From contig CAJNBY010000011.1 in the NCBI GenBank assembly GCA_905221125.1, positions 1 to 64,000 of the forward strand: a stretch of DNA of 64,000 bases, written 5' to 3'. This document shows, piece by piece, positions 1 through 8,577 of the stretch (positions are counted from its first letter, which is position 1; the number at the start of each line of letters is the position of its first letter). Origin of the DNA: a bacterium. Its GTDB lineage: Bacteria > Bacillota > Bacilli > Lactobacillales > Streptococcaceae. Made by a program: the position numbers and the translations under genes. Below the pieces are notes generated by a model that saw only the letters and a list, made by a program, of their open reading frames with translations, was not told the DNA's origin and made no database searches.

Positions 1-75
1 ACACAGAAGTTAAGCCCTAGAACGCCGGAAGTAGTTGGGGGTTGCCCCCTGTGAGATATGGAAGTCGCTTAGCTC
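1..75 (+). rRNA. rrf: 5S rRNA, 3' part (5' end outside window)
   Basis: The first 75 bases match the 3' two thirds of a Firmicute 5S rRNA, including the helix around the GGGGGTTGCCCCC hairpin and the GAGATATGGAAGTC segment. It lies directly upstream of a large tRNA array, the usual end of a streptococcal rRNA operon. The 16S, the 23S and the start of 5S are outside the window. The exact 3' end is uncertain by a few bases. Confidence 0.92.
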
Positions 76-77
76 TA

Positions 78-150
78 GGGAGTTTAGCTCAGCTGGGAGA
101 GCATCTGCCTTACAAGCAGAGGGTCAGCGGTTCGATCCCGTTAACTCCCA
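78..150 (+). tRNA. tRNA-Val(TAC)
   Basis: Cloverleaf with acceptor GGGAGTT/AACTCCC and anticodon TAC in a CTTACAA loop. First tRNA of the array behind the 5S rRNA. No CCA is encoded. Confidence 0.96.
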
Positions 151-152
151 AA

Positions 153-225
153 GGTCCCGTAGTGTAGCGGTTATCACGTCGCCCTGTCACGGCGAAGATC
201 GCGGGTTCGATTCCCGTCGGGACCG
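153..225 (+). tRNA. tRNA-Asp(GTC)
   Basis: Acceptor GGTCCCG/CGGGACC with discriminator G, anticodon GTC. Two bases separate it from the preceding tRNA. Confidence 0.96.
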
Positions 226-248
226 TTAGAATAACGTAAGTTATTTTA

Positions 249-321
249 GACTCGTTAGCTCAGTTGGTAGAGCAATTGACTTTTAATCAATGGGTCACTG
301 GTTCGAGCCCAGTACGGGTCA
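249..321 (+). tRNA. tRNA-Lys(TTT)
   Basis: Acceptor GACTCGT/ACGGGTC with one G-U pair, anticodon TTT in a CTTTTAA loop. Confidence 0.96.
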
Positions 322-326
322 TATAT

Positions 327-408
327 GCGGGTTTGGCGGAATTGGCAGACGCACCAGATTTAGGATCTGGCGCTTAACGGCGTGGGGGTTCAAGTCCCTT
401 AACCCGCA
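327..408 (+). tRNA. tRNA-Leu(TAG)
   Basis: Class II tRNA with a long variable arm; acceptor GCGGGTT/AACCCGC, anticodon TAG. Confidence 0.95.
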
Positions 409-426
409 TTAAGATATAATAAATGA

Positions 427-499
427 GCCGGCTTAGCTCAGTTGGTAGAGCATCTGATTTGTAATCAGAGGGTCGCGTGTTCAAGTCATGTAGCCGGCA
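427..499 (+). tRNA. tRNA-Thr(TGT)
   Basis: Acceptor GCCGGCT/AGCCGGC, anticodon TGT. Confidence 0.96.
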
Positions 500-521
500 T
501 TTTTAGATAGAAGGAAACAGT

Positions 522-593
522 GCGAACGTAGTTCAGTGGTAGAACACCACCTTGCCAAGGTGGGGGTCGCGGGTTCGAATCCCGTCGTTCGCT
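522..593 (+). tRNA. tRNA-Gly(GCC)
   Basis: Acceptor GCGAACG/CGTTCGC, anticodon GCC. A second glycine tRNA with TCC lies further along the array. Confidence 0.96.
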
Positions 594-600
594 TAGAGAG

Positions 601-686
601 GCCGGGGTGGCGGAACTGGCAGACGCACAGGACTTAAAATCCTGCGATTGGTAACGATCGTACCGGTTCGATTCCGGTCCTCGGCA
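601..686 (+). tRNA. tRNA-Leu(TAA)
   Basis: Class II tRNA with long variable arm; acceptor starts GCCGGGG, anticodon TAA. Confidence 0.95.
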
Positions 687-695
687 TAATATAGA

Positions 696-769
696 GCACC
701 CTTAGCTCAACTGGATAGAGTACCTGACTACGAATCAGGCGGTTAGAGGTTCGACTCCTCTAGGGTGCA
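696..769 (+). tRNA. tRNA-Arg(ACG)
   Basis: Acceptor GCACCCT/AGGGTGC, anticodon ACG, which is expected to be deaminated to ICG. Confidence 0.96.
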
Positions 770-784
770 TTTTTCTATTTAACT

Positions 785-858
785 CGGGAAGTAGCTCAGC
801 TTGGTAGAGTACTTGGTTTGGGACCAAGGTGTCGCAGGTTCGAATCCTGTCTTCCCGA
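785..858 (+). tRNA. tRNA-Pro(TGG)
   Basis: Acceptor CGGGAAG/CTTCCCG, anticodon TGG. Confidence 0.95.
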
Positions 859-863
859 TTCAT

Positions 864-937
864 GGCGGTGTAGCTCAGCTGGCTAGAGCGTCCGGTTCAT
901 ACCCGGGAGGTCGGGGGTTCGATCCCCTTCGCCGCTA
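864..937 (+). tRNA. tRNA-Met(CAT), elongator
   Basis: Acceptor GGCGGTG pairs with CGCCGCT. The sequence closely resembles the Bacillus elongator tRNA-Met. One of three CAT-anticodon tRNAs in the array. Confidence 0.92.
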
Positions 938-950
938 TAAAGATCTTGTT

Positions 951-1024
951 GGACCTTTAGCTCAGCTGGTTAGAGCTCTCGGCTCATAACCGAGTGGTCG
1001 TAGGTTCAAGTCCTACAAGGTCCA
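951..1024 (+). tRNA. tRNA-Ile2(CAT), lysidine type
   Basis: Acceptor GGACCTT/AAGGTCC with a CAT anticodon. The body matches Firmicute tRNA-Ile2, whose C34 is changed to lysidine by TilS so that it reads AUA. The order Met, Ile2, Ser, fMet also follows the Bacillus trn arrays. Simple tools often label it Met. Confidence 0.85.
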
Positions 1025-1036
1025 TTTGAATAGTAT

Positions 1037-1126
1037 GGAGGATTACCCAAGTCCGGCTGAAGGGAACGGTCTTGAAAACCGTCAGGCGTGTAAAAGCGTG
1101 CGTGGGTTCGAATCCCACATCCTCCT
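1037..1126 (+). tRNA. tRNA-Ser(TGA)
   Basis: Class II tRNA; acceptor GGAGGAT/ATCCTCC, anticodon TGA, long variable arm. Confidence 0.95.
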
Positions 1127-1136
1127 TTTTTATTAA

Positions 1137-1210
<74 letters not shown>

Positions 1211-1213
1211 TAA

Positions 1214-1286
1214 GGCTCGGTAGCTCAGTTGGTAGAGCAATGGATTGAAGCTCCATGTGTCGGCGGTTCGATTCCGTCTCGCGCCA
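1214..1286 (+). tRNA. tRNA-Phe(GAA)
   Basis: Anticodon GAA. The acceptor stem GGCTCGG/TCGCGCC carries a T4-C69 mismatch and a terminal G-U pair; the other arms pair well, so the gene is likely functional. Confidence 0.92.
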
Positions 1287-1306
1287 TTTTTATTAATAGT
1301 ATTTAT

Positions 1307-1377
1307 GCGGGTGTAGTTTAGTGGTAAAACTACAGCCTTCCAAGCTGTTGTCGCGAGTTCGATTCTCGTCACCCGCT
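1307..1377 (+). tRNA. tRNA-Gly(TCC)
   Basis: Acceptor GCGGGTG/CACCCGC, anticodon TCC. Confidence 0.95.
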
Positions 1378-1411
1378 TTGAACTTTGTTCAAATTACCAA
1401 GTTTTTAACTT

Positions 1412-1485
<74 letters not shown>

Positions 1486-1491
1486 TTAATT

Positions 1492-1579
1492 GGAGAATTA
1501 CTCAAGAGGCTGAAGAGGACGGTTTGCTAAATCGTTAGGTCGGGTAACTGGCGCAAGGGTTCGAATCCCTTATTCTCCG
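1492..1579 (+). tRNA. tRNA-Ser(GCT)
   Basis: Class II tRNA; acceptor GGAGAAT/ATTCTCC, anticodon GCT. Last tRNA of the array. Confidence 0.95.
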
Positions 1580-1587
1580 TTTTAATG

Positions 1588-1610
1588 AGAGTTTATAACT
1601 CTTTTTTTGT
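1588..1610 (+). terminator. Terminator of the rRNA-tRNA operon
   Basis: Stem AGAGTT/AACTCT with a three-base loop, followed by a run of seven T, directly behind the last tRNA. Confidence 0.8.
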
Positions 1611-1699
1611 TTTTTGGAATAATAGATCCATTTTTAAGGCTCTTTGTCAACTGTAGTGGGTTAAAGAAAAGCTAAAATCTAGAAAGGACACATTTCGTC

Positions 1700-2932
1700 C
1701 TTTCTTTTTTGATATTTAGGGCGATAAAAATCCGTTTTTTGAAGTTTTCAAAGTTCCGAAAACCAAAGGCATTTCGCTTGATAAGTTTGATGAGATTATT
1801 AGTCGCTTCTAATTTGGCATTAGAATAAGGTAGTTGAAGGGCGTTGACAATCTTTTCTTTATCTTTGTGGAAGGTTTTAAAGACAGTCTGAAAAAGAGGA
1901 TGAACCTGTTTTAGATTGTCCTCGATAAGTCTGAAAAATTTGTCTGGCTCCTTGTTCTGAAAGTGAAAGAGTGATAGAGATGGTAATGGTGTTTCAAGTC
2001 CTCTGAATAGCTCAAAAGCTTGTCTAAAATCTCTTTATTGGTTAAGTGCATGCGAAAAGTAGGACGATAAAAACGTTTATCGCTAAGTTTCTGACTATCT
2101 TATTGGATGAGTTTCCAGTAGCGTTTGTTAGCCTTGTATTCATGAAATTTTTGTTCAAACTGATTCATAATTTGAACACGAACACGAATCATAGAACGGC
2201 TTAAGTGTTGGAGTAAAACAGTCCAGTCGACTGTTTCAGCCTGAGCCTAGAAATTCGAAAGCGAAGCTTTTTGTCCAATTCATAGTAGGGACTAAACATA
2301 TCCGTGGTAATGATTTTCACCTGACAACTAACAGCTCGCTCGTAGCGCAGAAAGTGATTTCGGATGATAGTCTGGGTTCTATCTTCAAGAACAGTGATGA
2401 TGTTGAGATTATCAAAATCTTGTGCAATGAAACTCATCTTTCCCTTAGTGAAGGCATACTCGTCCCAGGACATAATCTCAGGAAGACGAGAAAAATCATG
2501 CTTAAAGTGAAAGTCATTCAGTTTACGTATGACAGTTGAAGTTGAAATGGCCAGCTGATGGGCAATGTCAGTCATAGAAGTCTTTTCAATTAACTTTTGC
2601 GCAATTTTTTGGTTGATGATACGAGGAATTTGGTGATTTTTCTTTACGAGAGAGGTCTCGGCTACCATCATTTTAGAACAATGATAGCACTTAAATCGAC
2701 GCTTTTTAAGGAGGATTCTGGTAGGCATACCAGTAGTTTCAAGGTAAGGAATCTTAGAGGGTTTTTGAAAGTCATATTTCTTCATTTGACTTCCGCAATC
2801 AGGGCAAGATGGAGCCTCATAATCCAGTTTAGCGAGGATTTCCTTGTGGGTATCTCTATTAACAACATCCATAATTTGGACATTAGGGTCTTTGATATCG
2901 AGTAGTTTTGTGATAAAATGTAATTGTTCCAT
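1700..2932 (-). pseudogene. ISL3-family transposase, broken
   Basis: The N-terminal part (2201-2932, about 240 codons) has the zinc-ribbon CPDC/CYHC pair, the helix-turn-helix region and the start of the DDE catalytic domain with the MSWDEYAF and IITTDMFSPYY segments. The C-terminal part continues in another frame from about 2200 down to about 1700 and carries a further stop near 2100. About 16 residues expected after the KKL segment are missing. They are replaced by a roughly 55-base sequence that also occurs upstream of trpE. The gene cannot make an active enzyme; mobility would need help in trans. Confidence 0.85.
2211..2267. repeat. Short hairpin repeat, copy A, inside the transposase
   Basis: About 57 bases match a second copy at 41006-41064: AAAACAGTC and GACTGTTT arms, then the identical core AGCCTGAGCCTAGAAAT, then a small second hairpin. 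The arms differ between the copies by paired changes (AAAACAGTC here, AAAATAGTTC there), so the hairpin is kept. It sits exactly where the transposase reading frame is disrupted. Confidence 0.6.
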
Positions 2933-3078
2933 ATGATTCTTTCTAATGAGTTGTTTGATCGCTTTTCATTATAGGTTATATGGGACTTTTTTTCTACAAC
3001 AAAATAGGCTCCATAATATCTATATGGGATTTACCCACTACAAATATTATAGAGCCTTTTTGTTTTCTGGAATATTAG

Positions 3079-3119
3079 GGCTCTTTGTCAACTGTAGTGG
3101 GGTGAAGAAAAGCTAAAAT
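3079..3119. repeat. Solo ISL3-type IS end
   Basis: About 41 bases repeat the IS left end at 1638-1678 in the same orientation, with a few mismatches. No transposase is attached, so this is a leftover end from another insertion or from a recombination event. Confidence 0.7.
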
Positions 3120-3148
3120 ATTATAGATCCTTTTTTAATAATATAAAA

Positions 3149-3192
3149 AACTTCAGATGTGTAGAACTTAATTGAATTACTCATCTGGAGTT
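3149..3192. terminator. Terminator downstream of birA
   Basis: The arms at 3149-3163 and 3178-3192 pair over about 14 positions with two mismatches. On the minus strand the hairpin is followed by T-rich sequence, so it ends birA transcription; the T-rich flank on the other side may make it bidirectional. Confidence 0.7.
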
Positions 3193-3211
3193 ATTTTATA
3201 ATTGTATTTTT

Positions 3212-4147
3212 TTACTTCCAAGCCTTAAGTGAAATTTCTCCGCTATTTAGCCAGATTTCTTTTCCGTTATCACATTGAACTAAAAGTTTTCCATTTTCTG
3301 AGATATCTTTTGCAAGTCCTTTGTAGTCTTTTTGATCCAGTGTGAAAGTAACTTCTTTTCCAAGAACAAATGACTGTTTTTTATAGAGGTATAATAACTC
3401 ATCTGCTGGTGTTTCGAAGAAAGCACGCCATATTTCGATAATTAATTCATTTCTTGTTATGGGGGCTGGTGCTTTAAATAAGCTAGCAGCTTTTTCTTTT
3501 AATTCTTGTGGGAAGTCTTGAATAGTGAAGTTGATTCCTACTCCAATAATGATATCTGTGACTAAGCCTGTTTCTACAGAGGTCATTGCCTCAGTGAGGA
3601 TTCCTCCAATTTTATGATTTTTGAGGTAGATATCGTTGACCCATTTTATGTCGACATCTATTAAAGTTAGGTTCTTAATAGCTTTGTAGATAGCTCCGGC
3701 TACAAGTAGTGTGTAGGACGGTAATTTGTCGTAAGAAAGATTTGGTTTAAGATGGAGGGTCATATAAATGCCACCTTGTGGGGAGTAGAAAGAACGTTGA
3801 AAACGGCCTCGTCCAGCTGTTTGATGGGAAGCTAGATAGAGAGTGTTTGCTTCATTCCCTAAATCAATTGCTTCTTTTGCATCGAGTTGTGTTGATCTTG
3901 TTTCGGGTTTGAAACTGATTTTAATTGGAAGATTTTCTTCTAGAATCTCTGGAAGAATAAGATCCCCATTCACCAGCTTATAGCCTTTGTTTTTGATACT
4001 ATCAATTTCAATGGCTTCTTGTTCTAGACGCTTGATGGCTTTCCAAATTGATGTTCGACTGAGGGATAGTTTTTCTGCAATCTTTTCTCCGCTGATATAA
4101 TCGGTTTCTTTTGCTAGAATTTGGTAGACGGCTTGGTAGGATTTCAT
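3212..4147 (-). CDS. birA: Bifunctional biotin--[acetyl-CoA-carboxylase] ligase / repressor BirA
   Basis: BirA makes biotinyl-AMP and transfers biotin to a lysine of acetyl-CoA carboxylase. The 311-residue protein has an N-terminal winged-helix domain (about residues 1-65, with SGEKIAEKLSLSRTSIWKAI), the catalytic core with the biotinyl-AMP loop GRGRFQRSF near residue 113 and the KWVNDIYL motif near 170, and a small C-terminal SH3-like domain. Because the DNA-binding domain is present, it is the two-function class. Its start overlaps the stop of the upstream rafR by four bases, so the two are translationally coupled. A terminator follows. Placement next to raf genes is also the pneumococcal arrangement as I recall it; a functional link to raffinose use is not evident. 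Confidence 0.93.
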   Translation of the reverse strand: MKSYQAVYQILAKETDYISGEKIAEKLSLSRTSIWKAIKRLEQEAIEIDSIKNKGYKLVNGDLILPEILEENLPIKISFKPETRSTQLDAKEAIDLGNEANTLYLASHQTAGRGRFQRSFYSPQGGIYMTLHLKPNLSYDKLPSYTLLVAGAIYKAIKNLTLIDVDIKWVNDIYLKNHKIGGILTEAMTSVETGLVTDIIIGVGINFTIQDFPQELKEKAASLFKAPAPITRNELIIEIWRAFFETPADELLYLYKKQSFVLGKEVTFTLDQKDYKGLAKDISENGKLLVQCDNGKEIWLNSGEISLKAWK

Positions 4148-5004
4148 AGTGTTTCCTTTCTCACTAGTTGGTGTTGAGAATATTCTTTTCTTGTTTGACT
4201 TGGAGTCTGGTTAAAGTATTGTTTATAAGCTTTAGAAAAATGTAGTGGATCTGAAAAACCTACCGAGTATGCAATTACCTTGATGGCTTCTTGGGTATTT
4301 TCGAGAAGTTGTTTAGCTCGATGCATTCGAACGTAGTGTAGGTATTCTTTGGGAGATAAGGTGTTAAACTCTTTGAATACGCTTGATAAGTAGCTTCTGT
4401 GAACGGATAGTTCTTTCGCTAAATCTTGAATTGTAATTGATTGAGGATAGTGGCTATCAATTAATCTTTTGCATTCAAGATAGAGTTGGTGGGTTGATGA
4501 AATATTCTTTTTTTTCTGATTGGGAGCAATAGTTCCCAGATGAAACATCAGTTCATGGAGTTGTCCCATGATATGGAGTTGAGCCAATTCATTTGATTTT
4601 GTAATCTGAGCGAAGCGGACAATATCTGAGATGAGTTTTGCAGTTGTTTGTGTTTGACAAGTTTCAGATTGGATGAGATAGGATTGGTCAGAAATTTGAG
4701 AAAGAGCAAAATAGTCAGGGGCTTTCCCTCCTGTTATTCCTAACCAGTAGTAGGACCAAGGTTTCTCATTGTCTGCTTGATAAAAGGTTAATTCATCTGG
4801 TTTTAATAGAAAGAAATCTCCTTCTTTTAAATCAACAATTTTACCTTTGTAATGAAATTTACCTTGTCCTTTCGTAATGTAATGTAGGACGTATGTATCA
4901 CGAATGGCTGGACCAAAAGAGTAATTAGGTGTGCATTCCTCATATCCATAAAAGCTTAGGGAAAGGTCAATTGTTCCAGTCTGGTATTCTGAAAAAACTA
5001 GCAT
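4144..5004 (-). CDS. rafR: AraC-family regulator of raffinose genes (RafR/MsmR)
   Basis: A 286-residue regulator with an N-terminal cupin-like sugar-sensing domain (about residues 1-150; includes LHYITKGQGKFHYKG) and a C-terminal pair of AraC helix-turn-helix motifs (about 185-280; ELSVHRSYLSSVFKEF and AYSVGFSDPLHFSKAYKQYF). It is divergent from aga-rafEFG, with a roughly 107-base shared promoter region. RafR of pneumococcus and MsmR of S. mutans activate the adjacent alpha-galactoside genes in response to raffinose; that role is inferred here from position and family. Confidence 0.92.
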   Translation of the reverse strand: MLVFSEYQTGTIDLSLSFYGYEECTPNYSFGPAIRDTYVLHYITKGQGKFHYKGKIVDLKEGDFFLLKPDELTFYQADNEKPWSYYWLGITGGKAPDYFALSQISDQSYLIQSETCQTQTTAKLISDIVRFAQITKSNELAQLHIMGQLHELMFHLGTIAPNQKKKNISSTHQLYLECKRLIDSHYPQSITIQDLAKELSVHRSYLSSVFKEFNTLSPKEYLHYVRMHRAKQLLENTQEAIKVIAYSVGFSDPLHFSKAYKQYFNQTPSQTRKEYSQHQLVRKETL

Positions 5005-5057
5005 GTGCTACCTCCTACCTAACATTTTACCATATTCTTGAGACATTTTTCTATTTT

Positions 5058-5071
5058 GGAAAGCGATTTCA
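5058..5071 (+). promoter_or_regulatory. Candidate catabolite-responsive element (cre) before aga
   Basis: GGAAAGCGATTTCA matches 12 of 14 positions of the low-GC Gram-positive cre consensus WGWAARCGYTWWMA. It lies about 40 bases upstream of the aga start, next to a TAAAAT -10-like hexamer. It suggests CcpA repression of the raffinose operon; not proven. Confidence 0.55.
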
Positions 5072-5111
5072 GATGATAAAATAGAATCAATAAAGTGATG
5101 AGGTGAAGTAA

Positions 5112-7274
5112 ATGGGAGTTAGGATAGAGAATAATCTATTTTACGTTGAGAGTAAAGATTTAAGTTTGATTATTGAAAATAGGGATGGCTTCTTACTTTT
5201 AAAACATTTTGGAAAGACCATTAAGAACTATAGAGGTGCTAATAGTGTTTACGAACGAGATCATGCTTTTTCAGGGAATCCGACAGCTACTAATCGAACC
5301 TTTAGTTTAGATACGCAACGTCAGATTTTTGGACAACATGGTTTGGGTGATTTTAGAAAACCAACTTTACAGGTTCAGCATGATGCAACTGAGGTAACAG
5401 ATTTTCGGTTTATAGAAGCAAAGATTTTAAAAGGTCAAAATGGTCCACAAGGTTTACCTTCTCCACATAGCATGGATGGTACAGAGACTCTTGCCTTGAT
5501 TTTAGAAGATTCTAAGGCTCAACTTAGTCTGACTTTGTATTATACTGCTTTTGATAATAATGCGACAATTGCTAGCTACAGTAAATTGGAGAATAAGAGT
5601 AACCAGGAAGTTGTCATCCATAAAGACTTTTCTTTTATGGCTGATTTTCCAGCGGCATCTTACGAAATAGTAACTCTGCAGGGTGCTTATGCTCGTGAAA
5701 AGACTGTTCGACGTCAACAGGTAGAACAAGGAATCTTTTCGATTAGTTCAAACCGTGGAGCTTCTGGCCATGCCCAAACACCAGCTCTTCTCTTATGTGA
5801 TCAAGGAGTCACAGAGGATGCTGGAAATGTGTTTGCTATTCAACTAATGTATAGTGGCAACTTTGAAGCTTTTGTTCAAAAAAATCAATTGAATGAAGTT
5901 CGGGTGGCTATTGGCATAAATCCGGAAAACTTTTCTTGGAAGTTAAATCCTGAGGAAAATTTTGAAACACCGGTAGCTTTAGTGACTCATTCAGATAAGG
6001 GATTAACTGGCATTAGTCATGAAAGTCAGAATTTTGTACTTAAGCACATTATGCCAAGTAAATTTTCTAAAAAAGAACGTCCAATTCTAATCAATAACTG
6101 GGAAGCTACTTACTTTGACTTTCAGAGAGAAAAGCTGTTAGAGCTAGCTGATGAAGCTAAGAAAGTTGGAATTGAGCTTTTTGTATTAGATGATGGGTGG
6201 TTTGGCAATCGTTTTGATGATAATCGTGCTTTAGGTGATTGGATTGTGAATGAGGAAAAACTGGGTGGAAGCCTAGAAAGTCTGATTTCAGCTATCCATG
6301 AAAGAGGTTTGCAGTTTGGACTTTGGTTAGAACCTGAAATGATTTCTGTTGATAGCGATTTGTATCGTACACATCCTGACTGGGCTATTCAGGTTCCAGG
6401 ATATGAGCATACCTATTCTAGAAATCAATTAGTACTTAATCTTGCAAATTCTCAGGTAGTAGAATATTTGAAAAATGTCTTAGATCAACTCCTATCTTAT
6501 CATGAGATTGACTACATCAAATGGGATATGAATCGTAATATTACTAACTTGGGGAATGGTTCGAACTATCTAGAGACACAGATGCAATCTCATCAGTACA
6601 TGCTGGGGCTTTATGAACTTGTCGCTTATCTGACAGAGAAGCACAACCATATTCTCTTTGAGTCCTGCTCTGGTGGTGGTGGACGAAATGATCTTGGTAT
6701 GATGCGTTATTTCCCACAAGTCTGGGCAAGTGATAACACTGATGCTATTGCACGTTTACCAATTCAATACGGTTCATCCTATCTCTATCCAACCATTTCT
6801 ATGGGGGCTCATGTATCAGCAGTACCAAATCATCAGATGGGACGAATGACACCGTTGGAAACTCGCGGTCATGTAGCAATGATGGGGAATTTGGGTTATG
6901 AGCTTGATTTGACAAGTTTATCAGATGAAGAGAAGGCTGAGATTGCTAATCAGGTGAACTTGTATAAAGAGTTGCGATCAGTAGTCCAGCTGGGAAACCA
7001 GTATAGGCTCATTAATCCCGATGCTGAATCCAATGAAGCAGCTGTACAATTTAACTATGAAAATCAAACGATTGTAACCTACGTTCGAGTTTTATCAGTT
7101 GTAGAGACCATGGAAACAACTTTAAAGTTAAAAGATTTGGATGCAGAGGGCCTGTATGAATTACAGGAAAATGGAGAAGTTTACTCAGGTGCAGAACTAA
7201 TGTATGCGGGCTTAACTGTTATCTTATCCCAAGGAGATTTTTTGAGTAGACAGTATATTTTTAGAAGACTATAA
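5112..7274 (+). CDS. aga: Alpha-galactosidase, GH36
   Basis: Hydrolyses alpha-1,6-galactosyl bonds in raffinose, melibiose and stachyose, releasing galactose and, from raffinose, sucrose. It is 720 residues long with no signal peptide, so intracellular. The GH36 catalytic region shows the nucleophile motif YIKWDMNRN near residue 475, the CSGGGGRND segment near 520 and the acid/base Asp of WASDNTDA near 540. The LDDGWFGNR motif near 365 is typical of GH36. Position before a binding protein and permeases identifies it as the first gene of the raf operon. The start follows a weak GAGGTGA ribosome site. Confidence 0.95.
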   Translation: MGVRIENNLFYVESKDLSLIIENRDGFLLLKHFGKTIKNYRGANSVYERDHAFSGNPTATNRTFSLDTQRQIFGQHGLGDFRKPTLQVQHDATEVTDFRFIEAKILKGQNGPQGLPSPHSMDGTETLALILEDSKAQLSLTLYYTAFDNNATIASYSKLENKSNQEVVIHKDFSFMADFPAASYEIVTLQGAYAREKTVRRQQVEQGIFSISSNRGASGHAQTPALLLCDQGVTEDAGNVFAIQLMYSGNFEAFVQKNQLNEVRVAIGINPENFSWKLNPEENFETPVALVTHSDKGLTGISHESQNFVLKHIMPSKFSKKERPILINNWEATYFDFQREKLLELADEAKKVGIELFVLDDGWFGNRFDDNRALGDWIVNEEKLGGSLESLISAIHERGLQFGLWLEPEMISVDSDLYRTHPDWAIQVPGYEHTYSRNQLVLNLANSQVVEYLKNVLDQLLSYHEIDYIKWDMNRNITNLGNGSNYLETQMQSHQYMLGLYELVAYLTEKHNHILFESCSGGGGRNDLGMMRYFPQVWASDNTDAIARLPIQYGSSYLYPTISMGAHVSAVPNHQMGRMTPLETRGHVAMMGNLGYELDLTSLSDEEKAEIANQVNLYKELRSVVQLGNQYRLINPDAESNEAAVQFNYENQTIVTYVRVLSVVETMETTLKLKDLDAEGLYELQENGEVYSGAELMYAGLTVILSQGDFLSRQYIFRRL

Positions 7275-7308
7275 TAAAGGTGTATAAATTTATAAAGGAG
7301 GCTTTCCA

Positions 7309-8559
7309 ATGAAATGGTATAAGAAAGCAGGTTTTCTTTTAGTCGCTGGGGTTAGTTTACTAGGCCTAGCAGCTTGTGGTCAGAATAATCAATCGACTGA
7401 AGGAAAAGTTACGATTGAATTTTTTAACCAGAAGACCGAGATGGCAGATACTTTGCAAAAAATTGTAGATAATTTTGAAAAGGATCATCCTACTATTGAT
7501 GTAAAACTGACGACTGTGCCGTCAGCTGGGATTGTTCTAAAGACTCGTATCTTATCAGGGGATGTTCCAGATATTATTAATATCTACCCTCAAAATATGG
7601 ATTTTCAGGAGTGGGCAAAAGCAGGTTATTTTGCAGATATGACAGGGAAGTCCTATCTTGAGAACATCAAGAATGATTATGCTGAAAAGTATGCAATCAA
7701 TAACAAGATTTATAGTGTACCTTTAACGGCCAACCTTTATGGAATCTATTACAATAAAACAAAGTTTAAAGAATTAGGACTTGAGGAACCGAAGACTTTT
7801 AAAGAGTTTCAAGAGATTGTTAAAAAGATAAAAGATAGTGGTAATTCTCCGTTTGCGGTTGCAGGCAATGAAGGCTGGACATTAAATGGTTATCACCAAC
7901 TTTCTCTCATTACTCTTACAGGTAGTGGAGACGAAGCTAATAATTACCTCCGCTTTTCAAAACCAAACGCTATCTCTGCAGATGATGCTATTTTAAAAGC
8001 AGATGCAGAACGACTCGATTTATTAGCAGATAATGCTCAAGATGGTTGGCGTGGTGCCTCTTATAATGATGCGGTGGTAGCATTTTCGAGTGAAAAAGCT
8101 TTGATGATGCCACAAGGATCATGGGCATTAGCGGCAATTAATCAACAGGATCCAAAATTTGAGGTAGGAATGTTTGCCTTCCCAGGCGAAGAAGTAGGAA
8201 AAGAAGTCACTGTTGGTGCAGGGGACATGGCATTATCAACTTCATCTACTACCAAACATCCTAAAGAAACCGAAGAATTTATCAGCTATATGACTAGTCC
8301 AAAAGCTATGCAGTCATATTATGATGTAGATGGATCACCAGTTGCGGTGAAAGGCATACAGGAAAAAGAAGATTCAGCGCTTGCAGAGATTTCTAAACTG
8401 TCCTTTACGGATAAACATTATGTTTGGTTGGGCCAACGCTGGAACTCTGAAGAAGACTTTTTTAATCTAAGTACAGGTTACTTGATGGATAAAAATCTGA
8501 AAAATATGGCAAACAATCTCAATGCTTTCTTTAATCCAATGAAGGCAGATTTGGACTAG
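7309..8559 (+). CDS. rafE: Raffinose-type sugar-binding lipoprotein
   Basis: Extracellular solute-binding protein of a CUT1-family ABC importer, 416 residues. A type II signal peptide with lipobox LGLAAC places the lipidated Cys at residue 23. The mature part has the MalE-like fold signatures (IEFFNQKTEMADTL near the start and the GVWALAAI-like stretch GSWALAAI in the middle). The ribosome site AAAGGAGG is strong. It sits between aga and the two permease genes, so it probably captures raffinose and related oligosaccharides for them. Confidence 0.93.
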   Translation: MKWYKKAGFLLVAGVSLLGLAACGQNNQSTEGKVTIEFFNQKTEMADTLQKIVDNFEKDHPTIDVKLTTVPSAGIVLKTRILSGDVPDIINIYPQNMDFQEWAKAGYFADMTGKSYLENIKNDYAEKYAINNKIYSVPLTANLYGIYYNKTKFKELGLEEPKTFKEFQEIVKKIKDSGNSPFAVAGNEGWTLNGYHQLSLITLTGSGDEANNYLRFSKPNAISADDAILKADAERLDLLADNAQDGWRGASYNDAVVAFSSEKALMMPQGSWALAAINQQDPKFEVGMFAFPGEEVGKEVTVGAGDMALSTSSTTKHPKETEEFISYMTSPKAMQSYYDVDGSPVAVKGIQEKEDSALAEISKLSFTDKHYVWLGQRWNSEEDFFNLSTGYLMDKNLKNMANNLNAFFNPMKADLD

Positions 8560-8577
8560 AATAGGAGTTAAGATGAT

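Larger units (their letters stand above)
1638..3057 (-). mobile_element. Decayed ISL3-family insertion sequence (IS1167-like)
   Basis: The left end begins GGCTCTTTGTCAACTGTAG. The right end read inward begins GGCTCTATAATATTTGTAG and also continues to GTGGGT, which gives imperfect terminal inverted repeats. A broken ISL3 transposase lies between them. A second copy of the left end follows at 3079-3119, and the flanking T-rich stretches before each left end are also alike, so the locus has seen more than one IS event. Confidence 0.8.

Noticed and set aside
951..1024. A second elongator tRNA-Met
   Set aside because: The body matches Firmicute tRNA-Ile2 with a CAT anticodon read as lysidine, so it was called Ile2.
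2354..2905. Plus-strand open frames opposite the ISL3 transposase
   Set aside because: They are antisense to a recognisable transposase and have no ribosome sites or family features.
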